The notes below the pieces were generated by a model. It worked only from the letters and a program-made list of their open reading frames with translations, was not told the DNA's origin and did no database searches. DNA of 64,000 nt, taken from Acidovorax sp. SUPP3334 (GTDB lineage Bacteria > Pseudomonadota > Gammaproteobacteria > Burkholderiales > Burkholderiaceae_C). Shown piece by piece: positions 29,128 to 37,206 of this stretch (within the stretch, counting starts at the first letter, position 1; the number at the start of each line of letters is the position of its first letter). The DNA lies in contig NZ_BQXQ01000016.1 of NCBI RefSeq assembly GCF_030159055.1, positions 1 to 64,000 of the forward strand. Reading direction: 5' to 3'. Both the position numbers and the translations under genes were made by a program.

Positions 29128-29947
29128 GGGGCAGTTGGGCTTCGCGCCCGTTGACCGTCACCGCCAGGGTGTGGCCGGGTGACGGCGGGGCCGCCACGTC
29201 CAGCGGCATCTGGCTTTGCGGCAGCACGTAGTTCAGCACGTCCTTGGGCGGCGCTGCGGACGCGCCCGAGCGCGTCCAGACCACCGAGGTGATGCGGGCG
29301 TGGCCCGTGCCGCGGTTGTGCAGCACGACCTGGCTGGCGCGGCCCTGGGGCTTGAGGTCCCACGACAGGTCGGGCTCCAGCACGGCCGTGCCATCGACCA
29401 GCGAACGGGCGTCGGCCAGGCGCCGCGGCAGCGTGTCCGGGCCATAGACGAACAGCGGAATGGCATAGCGGATCTGCAGCCGCACCGCGACCGCCGCCGC
29501 ATCGGCATTGGCGCGCTCGGGCGGGCCCGGAATGCTGGCGGGGCCGTCGGGAGCCAGCGGGTCCGCGGCTGGCAGCTCGTCCACCAGCACGCGGTAGGTC
29601 TGCTCGGACCGGGGCGGCACCGGCTGCGTCGCCAGCAACCGCACCATCTGCCGTTGGCCCGGCGGAATGTGGCTGATGGGCGGGCTGGCCACCACATCGC
29701 GCTGCACATCGAACTGGTCCTTGCCGTCGGCCTGGCGCCACTGGAAGACCCGCACCTGCATCGACACCGGCGTGCTGCCGCGGTTCTCCAGCCACAGGGC
29801 CACCGCGCGCTGCGGGCCGGTGATGACCGGGTCCACGGGCCAGATCATGATCGGCGTGGCGGCCCAGGCCGGGATCGCCGTGGCGGTAACCATGGCCCAC
29901 GCCAGCGCGGCCGCCAGCCTGCGCAGGAAGGGCGGCATCGTCACCAT
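29114..29947 (-). CDS. Periplasmic pilus chaperone (CsuC-like)
   Basis: 277 residues. Signal peptide ending in AWAA, then the first immunoglobulin-like domain with IMIWPVDPVITGPQRAVALW and the subunit-binding strand, and a second domain (ARITSVVWTRSG, VLPQSQMPLDV). The long insertion around ELPAADPLAPDGPASIPGPP fits the archaic FGL-type chaperones. The ATG at 29947 is preferred over 29938 because AGGTGA lies just upstream; it overlaps the end of the preceding pilin gene. Confidence 0.92.
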   Translation of the reverse strand: MVTMPPFLRRLAAALAWAMVTATAIPAWAATPIMIWPVDPVITGPQRAVALWLENRGSTPVSMQVRVFQWRQADGKDQFDVQRDVVASPPISHIPPGQRQMVRLLATQPVPPRSEQTYRVLVDELPAADPLAPDGPASIPGPPERANADAAAVAVRLQIRYAIPLFVYGPDTLPRRLADARSLVDGTAVLEPDLSWDLKPQGRASQVVLHNRGTGHARITSVVWTRSGASAAPPKDVLNYVLPQSQMPLDVAAPPSPGHTLAVTVNGREAQLPRASQ

Positions 29948-30552
29948 GAAAGGGTCACCTGCAAGGTGTCGGTGTAGGTGCCCGCGCCGATGCCGGAGCC
30001 CGGGAACGTCGCCGTCGCCTGGATGGGCAGCGCCGTGGGCGTGGCGCCCAGCGCCATGTTCGCCACGACGTTGGGCAGCAGCGCCGGCGTGCCCGCCGCC
30101 ATGAGCGTGAGCGCGTACGGAATGAACTGCGAGCCGTTGGAGAGCCTGCGCTGCGCCCCGCTGGCGTGCAGCCCGGCGTTGATGGTCACCTGCAGCGTGG
30201 TGCCCGGCGTGCACAGCACCTGGGCCTGCATGCCCTGCCCGCCTGCCGCCATGACGCTGTGCGTGCCGGTGCGCACGGGCGAATGCACGCCGAAATCCAG
30301 CATGCCGAACGACAGGCCGGTGGTCTGCGAACTGCCCGAAATCTGGCAGCCGCGCGCCACCGTGGCGCTGACGGGAATCGTCCCCGTGGTGGCGATGGGC
30401 GTGGCCGAGCGGGCAGGCGCAGCGGGCCAGGCCGCCAGGGCGGCAGCCAGCGTCCACAGCGCGCCGGCGGTGGCGGTGCGGTGGGTCGAAAACGGGCGGG
30501 CGGAATCGTTCCGGCAAGGCTGCGCCGGGTGCCGTCCGATGGCTTGCATCAT
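29941..30552 (-). CDS. Spore coat U-domain pilin subunit (CsuA-like)
   Basis: 203 residues. A longer basic N-terminus precedes a signal sequence (LWTLAAALAAWPAAPARSA), then one spore-coat-U domain: VARGCQISGSSQTTGLSFGM, LDFGVHSP, and the final strand GTYTDTLQVTLSW, which is the donor/acceptor strand motif. Minor or linker pilin of an archaic pilus. The stop overlaps the chaperone start. Confidence 0.88.
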   Translation of the reverse strand: MMQAIGRHPAQPCRNDSARPFSTHRTATAGALWTLAAALAAWPAAPARSATPIATTGTIPVSATVARGCQISGSSQTTGLSFGMLDFGVHSPVRTGTHSVMAAGGQGMQAQVLCTPGTTLQVTINAGLHASGAQRRLSNGSQFIPYALTLMAAGTPALLPNVVANMALGATPTALPIQATATFPGSGIGAGTYTDTLQVTLSW

Positions 30553-30596
30553 GCTTTTCTCCGGGCGGGCCGGGCGCTCGGCCGGCCGCCGAGCGG

Positions 30597-31235
30597 TCAG
30601 AACGTCAGCGTCACCCCGAGGGTGTCGGTGTAGGCCCCGAAAGGCAGCGACTGGCTGCCGGTCTTGTTGACCTGCCCGTAGATGGGCAAATTGAACGCGG
30701 CGCCCGCCGTGGGAATGGCGACATTCGCCACGGGCGTATTGAGCGGGTAGGGCGTGGTGTGGCTCGCGTCCTGGTACACCTCGTACGGGATGTACGCGGC
30801 CGCGGAGTTCATCGCCCGCGTGCCCACGCCCACCCCGGCGCCCTGGCCGGCGTGCAGCCCGCCGCTCACCGTCACGCTGATGACGGTGATCTCGGGCGAA
30901 CACAGGATCTGCGTGGTGCCGGCCCCGCCGGCGCCGCCCGTGGGCGCGGCGCTCACCGTGCCCGAGAACGTCGCCGGCTGGGTGCCGAAGTCCAGCGTGC
31001 CGAAGCTCACGCCCGACTGCCCGCCCGAACTGCCCGAAATGACGCAGCCCGTGCTGATGCGCATGGTGGCCTGCAAATTACCGGTGAGCGTGTCCGCCGC
31101 GGCGGTTCCTGCTCCGCAGACCAGCGCAAGGCCGATCGCCGCAGCGGCGGGAAGGCCGCGCAGCGTTTGTCCTGGGTGGGTCTGGCTCCATTTTCCGCTC
31201 GGCGTCGCGCCTGCGGGCTCGTCTCTCTTTTGCAT
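30597..31235 (-). CDS. Spore coat U-domain major pilin (CsuA/B-like)
   Basis: 212 residues, first gene of the operon, as the major pilin csuA/B is in Acinetobacter. Signal peptide (AAAAIGLALVCGAGTAAA), then one SCPU domain with STGCVISGSSGGQSGVSFGT, LDFGTQP and the C-terminal strand AYTDTLGVTLTF. AGGAGA lies about 6 bp before the ATG. The upstream 250 bp (31236-31493) is AT-richer and probably holds the operon promoter, but no boxes stand out. Confidence 0.88.
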   Translation of the reverse strand: MQKRDEPAGATPSGKWSQTHPGQTLRGLPAAAAIGLALVCGAGTAAADTLTGNLQATMRISTGCVISGSSGGQSGVSFGTLDFGTQPATFSGTVSAAPTGGAGGAGTTQILCSPEITVISVTVSGGLHAGQGAGVGVGTRAMNSAAAYIPYEVYQDASHTTPYPLNTPVANVAIPTAGAAFNLPIYGQVNKTGSQSLPFGAYTDTLGVTLTF

Positions 31236-31493
31236 CGCTTTCTCCTAAACGCACAGGCAGAAAAATTCGATGGGACAAAGGTGCTTGGCCCTGCAGCATT
31301 CAAGGCTGCAAATGTCTCCGGATACAGTTATTGCACATTTACACGCTACGGCTTCGCATTGTTAACAATTTGAAACAACTGGCCGAAAAATGGAGACTTG
31401 GGTTTGGGCGGCCCAGAAAGCGCTGCGCCGCCGTGGTGGCTGGCGCGGCTGCTATCGTTTTACGGCATGGGGCCGTACTGTGTTTTTTCGGCG

Positions 31494-32366
31494 TTACCGG
31501 CGCAGCAGCAGCGCCTGGCGCAGCAATCGCGCGGCACGGTCGCGGATCTGGAAAGGGCTGTGGCCGGGCAGGGGCCGCACCTTGGAGCGGGAGCACGCGG
31601 CCAGAAAATCTTCCAGGATGGGCGCGTCGTCCATGGTCTGCGACGAGCCGGGCTTGAAGAATTCGGGGTGCCACTGCGTGGCGGCGATGTAGCCGCGCCC
31701 GCGCTCGGGACGGCGGCGGATGGCCTCGGGCACGCCGTCGGGGTGGCTCCAGGCCTCGATCTCGAAGCCCGGTGCGAGGTTCTTGATGCCCTGGTGGTGG
31801 ATGCTGTTGACCACCACCCGCTGTTGGCTCGGGTACATCTGAGACAGCCGGGTGCCGGGCACCAGCTCCACCTCGTGAAAATGCTGGTCGTAGGTGACCG
31901 CGTTGCGGTGCTGCTGGGCGCCTGGGTGCTGGGTCTCGATGTCCTGGTAGAGCGTGCCGCCGAAGGCCACGTTGATCAGCTGCAGCCCGCGGCACACGCC
32001 GAAGATGGGCTTACCGGCCTGCTCGAAGGCTTCGACCACCGCCAGGTCGTACAGGTCGCGGATGCGGTCGCCCAGCCAGGCGTCCTTCAGCGGCACTTCG
32101 CCATACGTGCCGGGCCACACGTCGGCGCCGCCGTGCATCACCACGCCGTCGAGCCAGTCCGCATAGTGGGCGAGCGTGACGTCGCCACGGGCGGTTTCGC
32201 CGGTGGGGCAGGGCACCATCACCACCATCGCGCCGGCGGACATGATCCAGTGCGCGATGGTCTGCTCGACGTACTGCAGGGTCTTGTTGGTGAACAGCGA
32301 GCGTGCGGGGTCCGCATGCGAGAAGCAGGCGGAAAGACCGATCTTGAGGCGCTTGGAAGTGGACAT
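31494..32366 (-). CDS. Class I glutamine amidotransferase-like hydrolase (PuuD-like)
   Basis: 290 residues of the gamma-glutamyl-gamma-aminobutyrate hydrolase type. The nucleophile elbow is FGVCRGLQLINVAFGG (Cys), and the catalytic His lies in YIAATQWHPEFF. Such enzymes cleave gamma-glutamyl bonds in polyamine or related catabolism; substrate here is not fixed by sequence. The start at 32366 begins MSTSKRLKIGLSACF; the longer upstream frame has no family match. No polyamine genes are adjacent. Confidence 0.88.
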   Translation of the reverse strand: MSTSKRLKIGLSACFSHADPARSLFTNKTLQYVEQTIAHWIMSAGAMVVMVPCPTGETARGDVTLAHYADWLDGVVMHGGADVWPGTYGEVPLKDAWLGDRIRDLYDLAVVEAFEQAGKPIFGVCRGLQLINVAFGGTLYQDIETQHPGAQQHRNAVTYDQHFHEVELVPGTRLSQMYPSQQRVVVNSIHHQGIKNLAPGFEIEAWSHPDGVPEAIRRRPERGRGYIAATQWHPEFFKPGSSQTMDDAPILEDFLAACSRSKVRPLPGHSPFQIRDRAARLLRQALLLRR

Positions 32367-32658
32367 GCTCAGCGTTCCGCGAAGGAAGGGCGACTGCGTT
32401 GCGGCCCGCAGTAAATCAAGGGAGAAGGCATCCGAAGGTTGTATCACCCGTCGTGAGGCGGCGCTGTAGGAACCGGCCGCTCCCGCCATGGGCGTCTGCC
32501 CCACAGCCATCGGCGCCGCCCTGTTGCTGTGCGGCCCTTTCGCCGTGTGCGACCATGGCTGCGGGTGACGGCTGAATGCGGGCCTTCCCGCCGCAGCGCC
32601 GCCCCATCACCGTGCCCGGCCACGAGGCCGGGTGTCATTGGAAAAAAGGAGCAACGCT

Positions 32659-33012
32659 ATGCAAGTACAGGTGCACACCGACGAATACATCCAGGGCGGC
32701 GAATCGCTGGCCCAGTGGGTCCAGGAAGAAACCAACAGCCGGCTTGCACGCTTTCGCGAACACCTGACGCGGGTGGAGGTTTTCCTGTCCGACGTGGACG
32801 CCGGCAAGTCCGGCGCCGGCGACAAGCGCTGCGTGATCGAAGCGCGCGCCGCAGGCCGCCCGCCCGTCGCCGCCACTGCCGATGCCGACAAGCTGGCCGA
32901 CGCCTTCACCAGCGCCGTTGACAAGGTGACCCGCGCCCTCGATACCGACCTGGGCCGCCTGAAGGACCGCCACGGCCGCGAAACGATCCGTACCGCGACC
33001 GAGTCCGAGTAA
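32659..33012 (+). CDS. Ribosome hibernation factor-like protein (HPF/RaiA family)
   Basis: 117 residues similar in pattern to short HPF/YfiA proteins: beta-alpha-beta-beta-beta-alpha with the conserved second half KRCVIEARAAGRPPVAATAD, KLADAFTSAVDKVTRALDTD. These bind the 30S decoding centre and inactivate ribosomes in stationary phase. A good AAAAGGAG ribosome site lies before the ATG at 32659. It differs from rpoN-linked hpf by its location. Confidence 0.8.
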   Translation: MQVQVHTDEYIQGGESLAQWVQEETNSRLARFREHLTRVEVFLSDVDAGKSGAGDKRCVIEARAAGRPPVAATADADKLADAFTSAVDKVTRALDTDLGRLKDRHGRETIRTATESE

Positions 33013-33061
33013 GCGATTGGCGGCGGCAGGGCGCATTCACCCTTCGCCGCCCGCGTTCACC

Positions 33062-33085
33062 AGCCCCGCCCTGCGGGGCTTTTTC
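33062..33085 (+). terminator. Rho-independent terminator
   Basis: AGCCCCGC, loop CCT, GCGGGGCT followed by TTTT, 50 bp after the HPF-like gene. It also separates it from the convergent DNA-repair operon. Confidence 0.85.
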
Positions 33086-33100
33086 ATGCCCGTGCGGGCG

Positions 33101-34147
33101 TTACGGCGCGTCCTTTTGCCGCCCAGCGATGCGCCGCTGGGGCACCGTGCCGGGGGCCTCCACCATGCGGCCGCTGCGCGCGTGCGCGGTCTGGGCGAGC
33201 TCGCCGATCAGTGCGGCCTCGGGCAGGTTCTTCCAGTAGCGGGTGGGCATTTCCCTGCGCATCATGTCCAGCTTGAGGCGCGCGGGGTTGAAGATGTTCC
33301 GGTAGTACGTGAGCCACAGCGCCTCGCCCGCATCCGGTGGCGGTGCATCGCTGCGCTTCGCCGCGGGGCCGGTGTGCAGGCGGGCGCCGTCCCAGTGCAC
33401 GCTGCCGTCCGGCGTGAGAATGGCCCAGCGCATCTGCGTGAAGCGGCGCGCGAAGAACGGCGCGTTGGCCTCGGTGATCCGGTGGTCCGGCTCGAACCAT
33501 GCGATGTGCAGCGTGCCGCCGTCGGATTCGGGCACCGGCCGGAACCGCACGAAGGCGCGCATCTTGTGCATGTCGCGCTTCACGGCGCGGGCCAGGTGCT
33601 GCAGGCGCAGGCGGTCCGCGTCCAGCGGGTCATGGCGCAGCCCGGGTTCGTGCGCGAGCCGCCACAGCAGCCGGTACATGAGCGCGAAGCGCCCCGGGTC
33701 CCGGTGCAGCACCACGCGCTCGCACAGCTGTAGAAACTCGCGGGGCACGCGCAGAGCCGGCGGGCCGGGGTCGGGCGCAGCAGAGCGCGCCTGTGCACCG
33801 CCCGCCAGCGGATCGCCTCGCTGGTGCGGCGCAAGGGGCGCGTTCGCAGCCGCCATCGCATCAGTCAAAGGCGCTTCGGTCAACGGCGCCTCGGTCACCG
33901 GCGCCTCGAACAGATCGCCTGCCCCGGATGCATCGGCGAACAGATCGGCCACCGCGTCCGCCTGGGTGAACCACTGCACCTGGTGCGGTGGGCACCCGTT
34001 GTGGACCAGGGCGCGAGCCGCATCGCGAAAGCCGGCCCAGTCGGTGGCGTGGCGCAGGGTGATGGTGGTCGTGGTCGTGGTGGCGGCCGGCGCCTGCGCG
34101 TCTGGCGATGGCGCATGGCAGGTGGCTTGCGAACCGGCGATCGGCAT
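33101..34147 (-). CDS. TIGR03915-type DNA repair/metabolism protein
   Basis: 348 residues. The order of conserved blocks matches the family found next to radical-SAM DNA repair proteins: TLRHATDWAGFRDAARALV near the start, RLQHLARAVKRDMHKMRAFV, RFRPVPESDGGTLHIAWFEP, FFARRFTQMRWAILTPDGSV and LTYYRNIFNPARLKLDMMRR. In other bacteria this domain can be fused to a uracil-DNA glycosylase (UdgX-type); here it ends after the domain, so no glycosylase part is present. It starts 10 bp after the radical-SAM gene and shares its SOS control. Confidence 0.88.
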   Translation of the reverse strand: MPIAGSQATCHAPSPDAQAPAATTTTTTITLRHATDWAGFRDAARALVHNGCPPHQVQWFTQADAVADLFADASGAGDLFEAPVTEAPLTEAPLTDAMAAANAPLAPHQRGDPLAGGAQARSAAPDPGPPALRVPREFLQLCERVVLHRDPGRFALMYRLLWRLAHEPGLRHDPLDADRLRLQHLARAVKRDMHKMRAFVRFRPVPESDGGTLHIAWFEPDHRITEANAPFFARRFTQMRWAILTPDGSVHWDGARLHTGPAAKRSDAPPPDAGEALWLTYYRNIFNPARLKLDMMRREMPTRYWKNLPEAALIGELAQTAHARSGRMVEAPGTVPQRRIAGRQKDAP

Positions 34148-34157
34148 GGCCTGCCCT

Positions 34158-35513
34158 TCAGCCGAACAGCGACGCCTGCACCGGCTGCGAAAGAGCGGCG
34201 GGCGTGCCGATCGCATCGGCTGCATCAGCCGCCCGTGCCGCGCCCAGGGCGCCGGCAGGCCGCGCAGGCGTGGCGAAGAAGGCCTTCAACTGCATCGAAT
34301 CCAGCATGCGCCCCGGCCGGTGGTCCACCGTTTCGACGAACGGCAGCACCTTCTTGAGCGGCACGCGCAGCCGCGACAGGTCGGCATGCCGCACGCGGCG
34401 CACCCGCCGCGAGGCCAGCAGGCGATCCACCGAGCCCACGCCCAGGCCCGGCACGCGCAGCAGCATCTCGCGCGGGGCGGTGTTCAGGTTGACCGGAAAG
34501 CGCTCGGGGTGGGCGATCGCCCAGGCGAGCTTGGGGTCCATGTCCAGCGACAGCATGCCGCCCTGGCGCGCAGGCACGATCTCTTCGTGCGCGAAGCCGT
34601 AAAAGCGCATCAGCCAGTCGGCCTGGTACAGCCGGTGCTCGCGCACCATGGGCGGCGCGGACAGCGGCAGCGCGCGCGAGGCGTCCGGAATGGGGCTGAA
34701 GGCCGAGTAATACACGCGCCGCAGCCGAAAGCCGCCGTACAGCTGCGCGCTGGTGGCCAGGATGGTGCGATCGTCCGCCGCGTCGGCGCCCACGATCATC
34801 TGCGTGCTCTGGCCGCCGGGGGCGAAATGCGGCGCTGCGGCTCGCCGCGTGCGCCCGGGCAGCGAAACGACCTGCGCTGCGCTTCGCTGCTCGCGCCGCG
34901 CCTCCTTGGCATCGGCGATGTGGCCTGCCATGCGCGCCATCGAGCGCCGAATGGCGGCGGCGTCCTTCTCTGGCGCCAGCGCCGCCAGCCCCTGCGCGGT
35001 GGGCAGCTCCACGTTGATGCTCAGGCGGTCGGCGTAGCGGCCGGCGCGCTGCATGAGCTCGGGCGACGCGTCGGGAATGGTCTTGAGGTGGATGTAGCCC
35101 CGAAAGTCGTGCGCCTCGCGCAGCACGCGGGCGACCTCCACCACCAGCTCCATGGTGTAGTCGGGGCTCTGGATGATGCCGCTGGAGAGGAACAGGCCCT
35201 CGATGCAGTTGCGGCGGTAAAAGTCGAGGGTGAGGTCCACCACCTCCTGCACCGTGAACCGAGCGCGCTGCACGTTGCTGCTCACCCGGTTCACGCAGTA
35301 CAGGCAGTCGTACAGGCAGAAGTTGGTGAGCAGGATCTTGAGCAGCGAGATGCAGCGCCCGTCCGGTGCGTAGCTGTGGCAGATGCCCGAGCCTTCGGTG
35401 GACCCGATGCCGCGCCCGCCGACCGAGTTGCGCGGTGCCGCGCCGCTCGATGCGCACGAGGCGTCGTACTTGGCGGCGTCGGCCAGAATCGCGAGCTTGG
35501 AAGAAATGATCAC
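34158..35513 (-). CDS. Putative DNA repair radical SAM protein (TIGR03916-type)
   Basis: 451 residues. The radical-SAM cluster is NFCLYDCLYCVN (C-x3-C-x2-C); KLAILADAAKYDASCASSG is the hallmark N-terminus. Near the C-terminus a helix-hairpin-helix (APREMLLRVPGLGVGSVDRL) suggests DNA binding. The partner is the TIGR03915 protein. The start must be the GTG at 35511-35513, because only a few residues precede KLAILAD in relatives and no ATG is available; this codon touches the LexA box, so the mRNA is probably leaderless or nearly so. Confidence 0.92.
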   Translation of the reverse strand: MIISSKLAILADAAKYDASCASSGAAPRNSVGGRGIGSTEGSGICHSYAPDGRCISLLKILLTNFCLYDCLYCVNRVSSNVQRARFTVQEVVDLTLDFYRRNCIEGLFLSSGIIQSPDYTMELVVEVARVLREAHDFRGYIHLKTIPDASPELMQRAGRYADRLSINVELPTAQGLAALAPEKDAAAIRRSMARMAGHIADAKEARREQRSAAQVVSLPGRTRRAAAPHFAPGGQSTQMIVGADAADDRTILATSAQLYGGFRLRRVYYSAFSPIPDASRALPLSAPPMVREHRLYQADWLMRFYGFAHEEIVPARQGGMLSLDMDPKLAWAIAHPERFPVNLNTAPREMLLRVPGLGVGSVDRLLASRRVRRVRHADLSRLRVPLKKVLPFVETVDHRPGRMLDSMQLKAFFATPARPAGALGAARAADAADAIGTPAALSQPVQASLFG

Positions 35514-35528
35514 TGTATGAATTTACAG
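35513..35528 (-). promoter_or_regulatory. LexA (SOS) box
   Basis: CTGTATGAATTTACAG is a perfect match to CTGT-N8-ACAG, the LexA operator of beta- and gammaproteobacteria, with AT-rich middle and flanking CA/TG. It abuts the start codon of the radical-SAM gene, so DNA damage should induce the two-gene operon. Confidence 0.88.
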
Positions 35529-35563
35529 TGAAGAACGCCCGCAGGCAACGTTTATTCCAACTT

Positions 35564-35618
35564 GCTATTAAAAATATAGCAATATCCCCTAGTGGAATAT
35601 GTGCTGGAAGCCGATTCG
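35564..35618 (+). repeat. Dispersed palindromic element, copy 6
   Basis: GCTATTAAAAATATAGC palindrome, CCCCTAGTGGAATATG middle, then TGCTGGAAGCCGATTCG. It lies between the SOS operon promoter and the end of the tetR gene. Confidence 0.85.
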
Positions 35619-35652
35619 ACCCAAAGCGCCGGAGCGCCAGAGGCCAGCGGGG

Positions 35653-36357
35653 TCAAAGGCCCTTTTCCACCATGTCGAGCAGCCGCTGGGCCACGCGGTC
35701 CATCTGTGGGCCCACCACGCGCGCCAGGGGCCCGTCGATCACCAGCAGTGCCAGGCCATGCACCGCCGACCACGCGAGAAACTCCGCCCCGGGCCGGCGC
35801 TCGGGCGGCAGCACGCCGGCCGCCACCATGCGGTCCAGCGCCGCACCCAGCAGTTGGAAGGGGTCCAGCCCGGTGGCGCCGGCTTTTTGCCCGTGGTGGG
35901 GCGTGCCCGGGCCGATGTCACCCGCCGCAGCGAAGGCCGTGCGGAACAGCCCCGTCTCCTCGCGTGCGAAGCGCAGATAGCCCACGCCCACGGCGCGCAA
36001 GCCAGCGCGGGCGTGTTCCTCGGGCGCCAGGGTGGCGGGCACTGCCGCCAGTTCGGCCTCCATGGCCTGCGCCACTTCGGACAGGGCGACGGCGCGCACC
36101 GCTTCCAGCAAATCCTGCCGGTTGTCAAAGTGGCGATAGGCCGCGTTCGGCGCCACGCCCGCGCGGCGCGTGGCCTCGCGCAGCACCACCGCCTGCGGCC
36201 CCCCTTCGCGGGCCAGCGCCACGCCCGCATCGAGCAGCGCGCGCCGCAGGTCGCCGTGGCGATAGGTCTGGCGGGTCGCGGGGGCGGGGGCGGAGGGCGA
36301 AGCGACGGGGAGTTCGGGCGGAGCGGGCGAACCGGGCGGATGGAGCAAATCGGGCAT
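35653..36357 (-). CDS. TetR-family transcriptional regulator
   Basis: 234 residues. After a Pro/Ala-rich N-terminus of about 30 residues comes the helix-turn-helix (HGDLRRALLDAGVALAREGG, VVLREATRRAGVAPNAAYRH, FDNRQDLLEAVRAVAL), then a C-terminal ligand domain of the TetR_C WHG-like kind (FLAWSAVHGLALLVIDGPL). Target unknown: no divergent transporter is present, since an IS remnant sits directly upstream and may have separated it from its partner. Confidence 0.9.
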   Translation of the reverse strand: MPDLLHPPGSPAPPELPVASPSAPAPATRQTYRHGDLRRALLDAGVALAREGGPQAVVLREATRRAGVAPNAAYRHFDNRQDLLEAVRAVALSEVAQAMEAELAAVPATLAPEEHARAGLRAVGVGYLRFAREETGLFRTAFAAAGDIGPGTPHHGQKAGATGLDPFQLLGAALDRMVAAGVLPPERRPGAEFLAWSAVHGLALLVIDGPLARVVGPQMDRVAQRLLDMVEKGL

Positions 36358-36470
36358 GCGGGTTTGTCGGGATGTGACGCTGTCGATCGTCTCTGCTGAG
36401 GTTTTGTGTACGGCGTCCACAATAACCCATCGGGTGGATGGCTGCCGCATCGCACGGCGGTGCGCTGCTA

Positions 36471-37096
36471 AAAAGTCCGTCCTGAACAACTCGCAAGTCG
36501 TTGATCTTGCTTGCAGTTCTTGGGGTTGATGGCCGCAGCCTTTGCAAGGTATGGTTTTGCCTATCTCTGTTTTCTTGCAAATTCCTCCGGAGATTCCATG
36601 GGTCCGAAGCCTTCGCAGCCGCAAACATGCCCAAGGCCATCGCCCACCCGACCGACAGCCGGCTGCTGGACAAGAGCCGCCAGCACCTGGTGAAGGTGGC
36701 CCAGGAGCACGGCCTGCAATTGCGCCAGAACTACAACCGCGTGGCTCCACGGCTGGCCGCGCAGATCGGGCGCTACGCTCACGCCAAGCAGTTTAAGCAT
36801 CACCCGAACGCTCAAGGCCATGATCAAAAGGCGCAGTGCCATCGAGCCCGCCATTGGGCACATGAAGATGGATGGGCGACTTGCCCGCAACCCGCTCAAG
36901 GGCGCGCTGGGTGATGCGCTGCATGCGGTGATGTGCGGTGCCGGGCACGACCTGCGCCTGATCCTGGCCGCGCTGCGGCTTTTATGCGCCCGATTCGGGC
37001 TGCCGATGCAGGCGGTCATCGCGGCACTGTTCGTCGCACACGGTGACCGCCGACCTGTCCGCGGTTGAGAGCGGAATTGTTCAGGGCGGACTCTTT
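36471..37096 (+). mobile_element. Defective IS5-like element, left copy (internal deletion)
   Basis: About 626 bp bounded by inverted ends, AAAGTCCGTCCTGAACAA on the left and the reverse complement of AAAGAGTCCGCCCTGAACAA on the right. The start of the transposase (GPKPSQPQ) is joined directly to MPKAIAHPTDSRLLDKSRQH near 36628, so roughly 470 bp including the first catalytic region are lost. The 3' part still reads IEPAIGHMKMDGRLARNPLK and HDLRLILAALRL. The same element is present inverted at 41816-42669. No identical target duplication was seen. Confidence 0.85.
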
Positions 37097-37206
37097 AGTC
37101 GCAAAGCCAGAAACATTATGATGCACAAAGCTCCGCCATCGACTCGCTGTCGGATCGGTACGGATAACAACTCGGACCACTAACCAGCAAATTTCAACGG
37201 GCACGC

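Noticed and set aside
36466-37100. Target-site duplication of the left IS copy (CTAA / TTAG)
   Set aside because: The two flanks are reverse complements, not direct repeats, so they more likely belong to the inverted ends.
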